Below are positions 1 through 5,669 of a DNA stretch of 5,669 nucleotides, piece by piece. The notes beneath the pieces were generated by a model, which saw only the letters and a program-made list of their open reading frames with translations, had not been told where the DNA came from and made no database searches. This DNA comes from Fidelibacterota bacterium (GTDB taxonomy: Bacteria > Marinisomatota > Marinisomatia > Marinisomatales > UBA8229): contig NYYF01000027.1 of the NCBI GenBank assembly GCA_002686675.1, positions 1 to 5,669 of the forward strand, in the 5' to 3' direction. The position numbers and the translations under genes were made by a program. Position 1 is the stretch's first letter, and every line of letters starts with the position of its first letter.

Positions 1-85
1 AGGCAAGGAAATTCTGATGGGGGCAGGCAAGGAAAATCTGATAGGGGCAGGCAAGGAAATTCTGATGGGGGCAGGCAAGGAAAAT
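1..85 (+). repeat. 24-bp in-frame coding tandem repeat (minisatellite)
   Basis: Three full 24-base units (1-24, 25-48, 49-72) and a 13-base partial fourth (73-85) lie head to tail without spacers. Units 1 and 3 are identical over the whole unit, and unit 2 differs at a few bases. The period is eight codons, so the frame of the Ig-like gene stays open through all copies, giving the octapeptide RQGNSDGG and the variant RQGKSDRG. Because the period is a multiple of three, a change in copy number would alter length rather than switch the gene off. The array reaches base 1, so its true copy number is unknown. Confidence 0.9.
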
Positions 86-3000
86 TGACAAATGACACAG
101 GGGATCCCGTAGCTGATGAATGGATATATTTTACTGACCGTGTTGATAATGTTTCCTATGGGACCTTCAGCAATGATTCCGCTCTGACTAATAATGACGG
201 TGTAGTGTCAACAATTTTTTATACCCAGGAGGAAGGGAACGGTGCTGTTGATGTCCCAGAAACACCTCTGATCTTTGAAGGTGTAACTATAGAAGCCAAA
301 ACTATAGGAGGTGAATCACTGGGACAGGTTCAATTTAATGTCTATCCGTCCCTTGATGATGTTTGGCCCTATACACTTATTCTGAATGCTGACCCTGACG
401 AAATCAGTCTTGATAATGGACAAACCACTTCTACAATCTCTCTGCAGATAAGCAATCTATTGAGTGAGCCAGTGAAGAATGTAAGTGTTGATTTTTCATC
501 GGACAATGGACTAATAGAGTCGACTGCAGCCACAGATACCTCAGGAAATATAGAATTGGTTTTCCAAGACCAGGGACATTTGGAGGATGCCGGCCTGGCA
601 ACCATCCAGGCTTCATTTACGCATCCTGGTGTAGGCAACACAATAACAAACACAGTGACAGTACAAATAAATGCTGATTACAATGTCACCATGTCTGCTT
701 ATCATTTATCAGACGATGTTGCTGTAGGTGAGGATGTGGTTGGCAGCACGGTCATCACTTATCTGGAAGGAACATTGACGGATACCGCAGGGAATCCCAT
801 GGCTGATGAATGGATCTATTTTATCTCCCATATTGATAACGTTTCCTATGGGACCTTCAGCAGTGATTCCGTCCTAACCAATAGTGAAGGTGTAGTGTCA
901 ACTATTTATTCTGATGGGGGCGGGAACGGTGCTGTTGATGCCCCAGAAACATCTCTGATCTTTGAAGGTGTGACCATAGAAGCCAAAACTGTAGGGGGTG
1001 AATCATTGGGCCAGGTTCGATTTAATGTCTATTCTTCTTTTACAGACGTGTGGCCTTACACCCTTTCGTTGAATGCAACTCCTGACGAAATCATGCTGGA
1101 TAATGGTGAAACAGTCAGTACAATTACTCTTGTTGTGAGGAATAAGTCACTTGAAACGGTGAATAATGTCAATATGACATTTGAATCCAATAAAGGATTT
1201 ATAGAGCCAACTGCTACCACAAATGATAGTGGAAGGATTTCCCTTCCTTTTACAGACCAAGGACAGGAAAGTGATGTGGGCCAGGCAGTCATTATAACTC
1301 AATTCACTCATCCTGGTGTAGGCGAAACGATTCTTGATTCTGTCTTTATCTCCATCGATGTCAATTACACTATCAACCTTATAGCTTATCCAGTTGCTTT
1401 AGAATCAGGTACAGATGTGAGTGTCGGGGAGGATATTGTTACGGATATTGCCCTGACTAAACTCATAGTTGAGGTGACCACAAATGATACGAGTGGATCA
1501 TCCAATCCTATATCCGGGATTAATGTCACTCTTAACCCAATGAATTTCCTTGGCGAAACGGTAGGTACAGTTGATAAGATAAATGACCTCACCAATGGAA
1601 ACGGGCAAATTTTTGCCTATTATCATGATGATAATCAACCTCATGTTGATGATGTTTCTACCTCTTTTATCTGGGAAGGAATCACCGTTGGTGCCTCCTT
1701 TGCTGAAAATACAGCCACTACAGTAGAATTTAATGTCTACGACTCAACTCATGTCTGGCCATATACCCTCACTTTGATCCCCCCTGAAACAACCGAAGTG
1801 TACCTGAATGAGGCTGAAACAAGTGCTCTCATCAAAGCCCATCTTACAAATAATGATAACCTTGATGTGCCCAACGTATTGATTTCTTTTTCAGCAATTC
1901 TTGGATCCATTACTTCTTCAGATTTGACAGATAGTGTGGGGATAGCGGAAGTCACCTATTCTGCTGGGAATTTCGATCCAGGGGATGATTCAGCAACAGT
2001 TTGGGTTGATACGGTCACCGCATTGTATAGCCATCCTGGGTTTGCAACTACCCTGACATCAAGCACAACTATGACTATTGAGGATATCTCTTTTGGTGCA
2101 TGTGCTGATATTGTTATTCCTCCTTCCAATCCCGATCACATCGTAGTTCAGCAGGGAGGTGGAATTGAATCAACACAGATTAAGGCTGAGATTTATGATG
2201 GTGATAGTAATCTGGGAGGTGATGAAATTGAGGTTACCTTCCGCCTGAATCCTGTGTTACCAGGGTGCTATTTGGAAGAAGTTGGGCAGACCGAAGTTAC
2301 CATAACTACCCAAGCCGGTATAGCTTCCGTATCAGTAAATAGCGGAACTGAACCCGGTGTTATTCGAATTGAAGTTGAGGTAGACTGTGATCAAGACGGA
2401 ACAGTTGATCTTTCGGCAGCCAGTGACCAGGTTATTATCTCGTCCGGGGCACCCTATTACATCGAACCGGAATATGATCCGAATTCTACCACTGCAACCG
2501 GTGGTGGGTTTTACCAGACCCAATGTGCGGCTATTGTCTATGACAGATGGTACAATCCGGTGGAAGACAGCACATATGTGTATTGGACCATTGAACCAAC
2601 ACCGCCGGATACTTTGATTAATGCATTTGTGGATGGAGTGAGCTTTACTGGGAATGAAAACTTGGATGGTGATATTTATTCCGGGATGGCTTTTACAACA
2701 ATCGTCTATTCTACGGATGCCATTGGTGATATCGGGTATGTATCCGCTACAACTTATGGGGCTAATGGAGATACAATCACCGCAAGAATCAATGAGGATG
2801 TAGGTGAATCATTGCTGTTTTTTCTACCTGGCCAGTTGACATTGACAGCATCAGCTTACTACTGGGATTTCACTCTTCCTACTGCAACAGATGAAGTCGA
2901 AATCCAGATCACCGCTATGCTTATAGATTTTTACGGAAATGCAGTGTCCGAAGCACCCATTGCATTTAACGGTGTCGGCGTGTCCGAGTGGCGTGAAATT

Positions 3001-3495
3001 GGCTATGAAAATTATACGGATGGAGGAGGAGGATTTGAAGCGGATGGGTGTTTCAGTTGGCGGGATTATGGTCTGGATGATGACCCTGGAACCCTGGATG
3101 AAGGTGAAGGTAATGATGACCATGATGGTTTTGACCTAGATGGAGACGGAGTCATTGATACATCAGAGGTTTCTGAGCCGTTTGATGACTTTGGTCTGGA
3201 TGGGGTGGACGGTACAAATGACGAAGGTGAAGGAAACGGAGAATGGGAGGGGTATCACATGATAGACTGTGGACCAACTGTAAGAACTGACCAGGATGGC
3301 ATTGCCAGAATCACAGCGGTTTTTCCCAGGGAATTATGTATTTGGCTGAGTGTCGATTCGACGGAACCCTTTTTTAACCACTTTCAAGAGTTTCCCGCAA
3401 GTATCACGGGTGCTTTATTAATTCCCCAACAGATCACGTCGGATCCCATTTCGATCTCACTCGTTCGTTCACCAACTGTTGATTATCCTCCCTGA
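1..3495 (+). CDS. Large multi-Ig-like-domain surface/secreted protein, 5' partial
   Basis: The frame is open from base 1 to the TGA at 3493-3495, so at least 1164 residues are present and the N-terminus, including any signal peptide, lies upstream. Numbering here runs from base 1. Residues 1-28 are the Gly-rich octapeptide repeat. Residues about 26-697 are three double-Ig modules with recurring signatures: FEGVTIEAK, FNVY, VWPYTL, PDEI.LDNG, THPGVG and VGED. Residues about 708-818, 818-930 and 938-1164 are further beta-rich, Ig-like regions. The last has an acidic insertion at about 1017-1090 with a DxDxDGxIDxxE loop at 1045-1056. The first 700 residues lack cysteine; seven occur after that. 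The invasin/intimin (Big_1)-like fold is inferred from repeat pattern and strand-like alternation. The role is unknown; an adhesin, stalk or secreted substrate is plausible. No C-terminal hydrophobic anchor, LPXTG or other familiar sorting signal is visible. The gene overlaps the secretion ATPase gene downstream by one base. Confidence 0.85.
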   Translation, partial: RQGNSDGGRQGKSDRGRQGNSDGGRQGKLTNDTGDPVADEWIYFTDRVDNVSYGTFSNDSALTNNDGVVSTIFYTQEEGNGAVDVPETPLIFEGVTIEAKTIGGESLGQVQFNVYPSLDDVWPYTLILNADPDEISLDNGQTTSTISLQISNLLSEPVKNVSVDFSSDNGLIESTAATDTSGNIELVFQDQGHLEDAGLATIQASFTHPGVGNTITNTVTVQINADYNVTMSAYHLSDDVAVGEDVVGSTVITYLEGTLTDTAGNPMADEWIYFISHIDNVSYGTFSSDSVLTNSEGVVSTIYSDGGGNGAVDAPETSLIFEGVTIEAKTVGGESLGQVRFNVYSSFTDVWPYTLSLNATPDEIMLDNGETVSTITLVVRNKSLETVNNVNMTFESNKGFIEPTATTNDSGRISLPFTDQGQESDVGQAVIITQFTHPGVGETILDSVFISIDVNYTINLIAYPVALESGTDVSVGEDIVTDIALTKLIVEVTTNDTSGSSNPISGINVTLNPMNFLGETVGTVDKINDLTNGNGQIFAYYHDDNQPHVDDVSTSFIWEGITVGASFAENTATTVEFNVYDSTHVWPYTLTLIPPETTEVYLNEAETSALIKAHLTNNDNLDVPNVLISFSAILGSITSSDLTDSVGIAEVTYSAGNFDPGDDSATVWVDTVTALYSHPGFATTLTSSTTMTIEDISFGACADIVIPPSNPDHIVVQQGGGIESTQIKAEIYDGDSNLGGDEIEVTFRLNPVLPGCYLEEVGQTEVTITTQAGIASVSVNSGTEPGVIRIEVEVDCDQDGTVDLSAASDQVIISSGAPYYIEPEYDPNSTTATGGGFYQTQCAAIVYDRWYNPVEDSTYVYWTIEPTPPDTLINAFVDGVSFTGNENLDGDIYSGMAFTTIVYSTDAIGDIGYVSATTYGANGDTITARINEDVGESLLFFLPGQLTLTASAYYWDFTLPTATDEVEIQITAMLIDFYGNAVSEAPIAFNGVGVSEWREIGYENYTDGGGGFEADGCFSWRDYGLDDDPGTLDEGEGNDDHDGFDLDGDGVIDTSEVSEPFDDFGLDGVDGTNDEGEGNGEWEGYHMIDCGPTVRTDQDGIARITAVFPRELCIWLSVDSTEPFFNHFQEFPASITGALLIPQQITSDPISISLVRSPTVDYPP
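76..765 (+). repeat. Double-Ig module, copy 1
   Basis: This is the first of three tandem coding modules, beginning QGKLT and matching EGTLT at the start of copy 2. It holds two Ig-like halves. The first has the signatures DEWIYF, FEGVTIEAK and FNVY. The second starts at VWPYTL (361-378) and continues with PDEISLDNG, THPGVG and the VGED segment. A hand comparison of 259-345 with 946-1032 in copy 2 gives 8 mismatches in 87 bases. Comparing 115-213 with 805-903 gives 16 in 99. Boundaries are set by alignment to copy 2 and are approximate. Confidence 0.85.
766..1464 (+). repeat. Double-Ig module, copy 2
   Basis: This is the second module, closely matching copy 1 in protein and DNA, with the same signatures at a spacing of 229-230 residues (DEWIYF from base 805, VWPYTL at 1048-1065, THPGVG). 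It contains the stretch YSDGGGNG (907-930), which copy 1 replaces with YTQEEGNG. This stretch resembles the octapeptide of the 24-bp repeat at the window start. Confidence 0.85.
1465..2091 (+). repeat. Double-Ig module, copy 3 (diverged)
   Basis: The third module is recognisable at protein level by WEGITVGAS, FNVY, VWPYTL (1753-1770) and SHPGF in the same order and roughly the same spacing. The DNA has diverged well beyond that between copies 1 and 2, and the DEWIYF strand is not conserved. It lacks the trailing VGED segment that in copies 1 and 2 leads into the next module, consistent with being the end of the module array. Start and end are approximate. Confidence 0.75.
3049..3270 (+). other. 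Acidic calcium-binding-like insertion in last Ig-like region
   Basis: This segment of the large protein is bounded by cysteine codons at 3049-3051 and 3268-3270. It contains DYGLDDDPGTLDEGEGN (3064-3114), then an EF-hand/dockerin-style loop with D-L-D-G-D-G-V-I-D-T-S-E (3133-3168), then DFGLDGVDGTNDEGEGN (3187-3237). The two 17-residue motifs are 41 residues apart and share most positions. The DxDxDGxIDxxE spacing is the standard calcium-coordinating pattern, so calcium-dependent folding is likely. A disulfide joining the flanking cysteines is only a possibility. The beta-strand pattern of an Ig-like domain appears to continue on both sides (ITAMLIDFYGNAV before, QDGIARITAVF after), so this reads as a loop insertion. 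Confidence 0.7.
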
Positions 3496-3497
3496 TG
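3493..3497 (+). promoter_or_regulatory. TGATG stop/start overlap (translational coupling)
   Basis: The TGA ending the Ig-like gene shares its last base with the ATG of the ATPase gene. The bases just before the ATG (cctccc at 3487-3492) show no Shine-Dalgarno sequence and are pyrimidine-rich. Initiation of the ATPase probably depends on ribosomes finishing the upstream gene. This start is also supported by the protein: the MshEN motif begins ten residues later. Confidence 0.7.
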
Positions 3498-5219
3498 AAC
3501 ACAGAATTCAATCCCCAGGCCAGTAAAATTGGTGAAATTCTCATTCATATCAATAAACTTTCTGAGAGTCAGCTCCAGGAAGCGCTGTTGGTCCAAAAGA
3601 AAACGAAGAATAAATTGGGAGTGGTACTTGTGAAAAACGGTTTTATAACCGAGGATGATTTAGTCACTGTGTATTCAATGCAGTTAGGATATCGGAAAGC
3701 TGATGATGAATTTCTTTTAAATATTGATCCGAAGGTTGCCTCAACTATTCCTGAAGAATTTGCCCGACAGAATGCTGTGCTGGTGTTAGAAAAAAGTAAT
3801 TCTTCAATTAAGGTAGCCATGGAAGATCCGGAGGATATCACATGCATTGATGCCCTGCAACGATTAACAGGATTGGTACCAGATGTTCTTGTTGTGGGGC
3901 CAAATACGCTGGAACAGGCTCTTGATGAAGTGTATGGTGAAATCAAGAAAAGCGGAGAAGTCAAAGAAGTATTTGAAGGAATTACGGTTATTTCTGGAGA
4001 TGATGAAAAAAAGGAAGAGGTAGACCTCTCTCCAGAAAATGCTTCTCAAGAAGATGCTCCAATTGTCAAACTTGTGAATATGATTCTTCAGGAATCAATA
4101 AAGGAAAGGGCCACTGATATTCACATCGAACCACAGGATAAAAATGTGGTTGTTCGAATTCGAATTGATGGTGTTTTACAAACAATAATGACACCGCCAA
4201 CTACATCATTAAGTGGCCTTGTAACAAGGATAAAAATTCTTTCTAAGCTGAATATTGCTGAGAAAAGGCTACCCCAGGACGGACGATTCACAATCAAAAC
4301 AACCGAAAAGGAAATTGATGTCCGGGTGTCCATTCTTCCAACAATCTATGGAGAAAAGATTGTGATGCGTCTTCTGGATAAAACCGGGTTTGCCTTTAAT
4401 TTGAAATCTCTTGGACTTGATAAAGATTTAATTCAAATTTTTCAAAATGTTATCACCCGCCCCTATGGGTTGATTATTGTTTCCGGGCCCACGGGAAGTG
4501 GAAAGTCCACCACCCTGTATGCTTCCTTGAAGGAAATAAAAAATGATTTGATTAATATAACAACTGTTGAAGATCCTGTAGAATACCATTTAGATGGAAT
4601 CAATCAGGTTCAGGTTTTTGAACATATTGGGCTCACTTTTGGAGCTTCATTAAAATTTATTTTGCGTCAAGACCCGGATATATTGCTTATCGGTGAAATC
4701 AGAGACAAAGAAACTGCTGATATTGCTGTAAAATTCTCCCTCACAGGACACCTGGTTTTTTCAACTCTTCATGCCAACGATGCAGTGTCCACCATTACCC
4801 GATTATTAGACCTGGGCGTACCTCCTTTCTTGGTGGGCGCTTGTGTGAACCTGGTCATGGCACAAAGACTTGTGAGAAAAATATGCCCTCATTGTCGTGA
4901 AGAATACGACCCCACTGACGAGGACCTCAAGATGGTTGGTTTAAGCAAGAAGAGGTTAAATGGAAAAAAATTGCATCAGGCAAAAGGTTGCCGGGAATGC
5001 AGGAACACAGGCTATTTGGGAAGAATAGGTATTTTTGAATTAATTCCAATGACCAGAAAAGTTCGTGCCCTGATCTACGACAACGCTAATGAAGATGAGA
5101 TTCGTTCCTGTGCACTTGAAGAAGGCATGGTAACCCTGAGGGAGAGTGGCCTGAGAAAAATTCTGGATGCTTCTACTACGATACAAGAAGTGTTGCGGAT
5201 TACAATGGATGATATATAA
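3495..5219 (+). CDS. gspE: GspE/PilB-family secretion or pilus assembly ATPase with MshEN domain
   Basis: This complete 574-residue protein is a cytoplasmic hexameric ATPase of the type II secretion/type IV pilus class. It drives (pseudo)pilin assembly through the GspF/PilC platform. Residues 11-34 and 40-63 are two 24-residue motifs (K-[IL]-G...L...Q) with a five-residue spacer, matching the c-di-GMP-binding MshEN arrangement. An acidic linker spans about 150-187. The N2-type domain follows, with DIHIEP (209-213 region), RIRIDG (221-226) and RLPQDGRF (258-265). Catalytic motifs are intact: Walker A GPTGSGKST (331-339), Asp box TTVEDPVEY (357-364), Walker B region RQDPDILLIGEIRD (391-404) and His box TGHLVFSTLHAND (417-429). 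Cys464/467 and Cys499/502 form the CxxC...CxxC zinc site usual in GspE/PilB but not PilT. Length fits the family. The choice between GspE and PilB cannot be settled from this window. The symbol follows the adjacent F gene without an intervening pilT. Confidence 0.95.
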   Translation: MNTEFNPQASKIGEILIHINKLSESQLQEALLVQKKTKNKLGVVLVKNGFITEDDLVTVYSMQLGYRKADDEFLLNIDPKVASTIPEEFARQNAVLVLEKSNSSIKVAMEDPEDITCIDALQRLTGLVPDVLVVGPNTLEQALDEVYGEIKKSGEVKEVFEGITVISGDDEKKEEVDLSPENASQEDAPIVKLVNMILQESIKERATDIHIEPQDKNVVVRIRIDGVLQTIMTPPTTSLSGLVTRIKILSKLNIAEKRLPQDGRFTIKTTEKEIDVRVSILPTIYGEKIVMRLLDKTGFAFNLKSLGLDKDLIQIFQNVITRPYGLIIVSGPTGSGKSTTLYASLKEIKNDLINITTVEDPVEYHLDGINQVQVFEHIGLTFGASLKFILRQDPDILLIGEIRDKETADIAVKFSLTGHLVFSTLHANDAVSTITRLLDLGVPPFLVGACVNLVMAQRLVRKICPHCREEYDPTDEDLKMVGLSKKRLNGKKLHQAKGCRECRNTGYLGRIGIFELIPMTRKVRALIYDNANEDEIRSCALEEGMVTLRESGLRKILDASTTIQEVLRITMDDI

Positions 5220-5286
5220 ATAAGCAAATTTTATCAATCAGGCAGTGTAAGTAAGTTTCATTAATTTTTTCTATAAATAAGATCAA
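5220..5286 (+). other. AT-rich gap between ATPase and platform genes
   Basis: These 67 bases carry no ORF, hairpin or convincing terminator. A ten-base direct repeat, tataaataag, spans the ATPase stop (5215-5224) and recurs just before the next start (5272-5281). In both places it is followed within two bases by caaat. The second copy contains a TATAAA hexamer, but no good -35 element sits at the right distance. Transcription most likely reads through into the platform gene. Confidence 0.5.
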
Positions 5287-5669
5287 ATGGCTGTATTCCA
5301 ATACGTGCTAAAAGACACCTCTGGTAATCGAAAGGAAGGAGAGATTAAAGCAGCTACACTTGATACTGCCATCCAGACACTGACCGAGCAGGATCAGGTT
5401 ATTATTACCATTAAGGAAGAGGATACATCCTGGGATTTTCTAGGACCCTTCCTGGATGAAATCAACCTTTCCTATGAGCGGCTGAAGAACCGTATCCCAC
5501 TAACAAATCTGGTATTTTTCACCCGGCAGCTGGCTACTATGTTTTCTGCAGGATTAACTATTGAACGTTCGGTACAAGGGTTGGCTGCAGATGAGAAACA
5601 CCCTCGGCTGAAAAAAGTATTGAACAAAGTTGTTCAAAATGTCCGCCAGGGTTTAAATCTATCTGCTTC
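5287..5669 (+). CDS. gspF: GspF/PilC-family inner-membrane platform protein, 3' partial
   Basis: The frame is open from ATG 5287 to the window edge: 127 codons plus two bases of a family usually near 400 residues. The N-terminus MAVFQYVLKDTSGNRKEGEI is the typical PilC/GspF opening, with a short beta-rich region (YVxKDxSGxxxxGxI). IPLTNLVFFTRQLATMFSAG (70-89) is the signature start of the first T2SSF helical domain, followed by HPRLKKVL and VRQGLNLS. The membrane helices lie beyond the window. The protein anchors the assembly machine in the inner membrane and contacts the ATPase encoded just upstream. No clear Shine-Dalgarno sequence precedes the ATG (ataagatcaa); the start is chosen by fit to the family N-terminus. 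Whether it serves a type II secretion system or a type IV pilus is undecided. Confidence 0.93.
   Translation, partial: MAVFQYVLKDTSGNRKEGEIKAATLDTAIQTLTEQDQVIITIKEEDTSWDFLGPFLDEINLSYERLKNRIPLTNLVFFTRQLATMFSAGLTIERSVQGLAADEKHPRLKKVLNKVVQNVRQGLNLSA

Noticed and set aside
1..85. CRISPR array
   Set aside because: The 24-base units abut directly with no spacers and stay in frame within a coding region.
85..87. TTG as the start codon of the Ig-like gene, with aagga just upstream
   Set aside because: The frame is open to base 1, and the residues around the TTG (QGKLT) align with the interior EGTLT of module copy 2, so this is mid-protein. The purine stretch is part of the tandem repeat.
2387..2617. 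Plus-strand overlapping ORF of 76 codons in another frame
   Set aside because: It is internal to the Ig-like gene, has no initiation signal, and gives a translation without domain character.
3133..3168. Cellulosomal dockerin
   Set aside because: Only one calcium loop is present, without the paired duplicated 22-residue segments and helices a dockerin needs. It sits in an acidic loop insertion instead.
3569..3964. Minus-strand ORF of 131 codons opposite the ATPase gene
   Set aside because: It lies wholly within a gene with intact catalytic motifs, and its translation has no recognisable domain; it is an antisense shadow. The same holds for the other shorter minus-strand frames.
5261..5281. 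Promoter (TATAAA) or T-run terminator in the gap before the platform gene
   Set aside because: No -35-like element sits at proper spacing, no hairpin precedes the T-run, and the genes flanking the gap belong to the same machine, so read-through is more likely.

Overview
The window carries three genes on the + strand that read as one co-directional block, with both ends cut. A very long modular surface or secreted protein built of bacterial Ig-like domains (1-3495, 5' end missing) is followed, with a one-base stop/start overlap, by a complete secretion/pilus assembly ATPase of the GspE/PilB family (3495-5219). After a 67-base AT-rich gap comes the start of its inner-membrane partner, a GspF/PilC platform protein (5287 to the window end). 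No RNA genes, insertion sequences, CRISPR arrays or minus-strand genes could be supported.

Layout. Bases 1-85 are a 24-bp in-frame tandem repeat (three full units and a partial fourth) encoding a Gly-rich, polar octapeptide. Bases 76-2091 encode three copies of a roughly 210-230-residue double-Ig module. Copies 1 and 2 are still very similar as DNA, while copy 3 has drifted. Bases about 2120-3495 encode three further Ig-like regions. The last of these holds an acidic insertion with an EF-hand/dockerin-type calcium loop set between two copies of a 17-residue Asp/Gly/Glu motif and flanked by two cysteines.

How the genes may work together. GspE/PilB-type ATPases power assembly of a (pseudo)pilus through the GspF/PilC platform. 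The E-F order without an intervening pilT-like gene fits a type II secretion or type IV pilus-like machine. The ATPase has an N-terminal MshEN-type region with two 24-residue motifs five residues apart, the architecture known to bind cyclic di-GMP. The Ig-like protein overlaps the ATPase gene, so it is probably made together with the machine and may be its substrate, an adhesin, or a surface part of it. That functional link is inference.

Organism. This is a bacterium with moderately AT-rich DNA and little Shine-Dalgarno signal ahead of its genes. Long Ig-like proteins carrying 'GLDG..GT.DEGEG' acidic motifs suggest an uncultured lineage of the FCB group, such as Neomarinimicrobiota. This rests on recall and style only and is low confidence.
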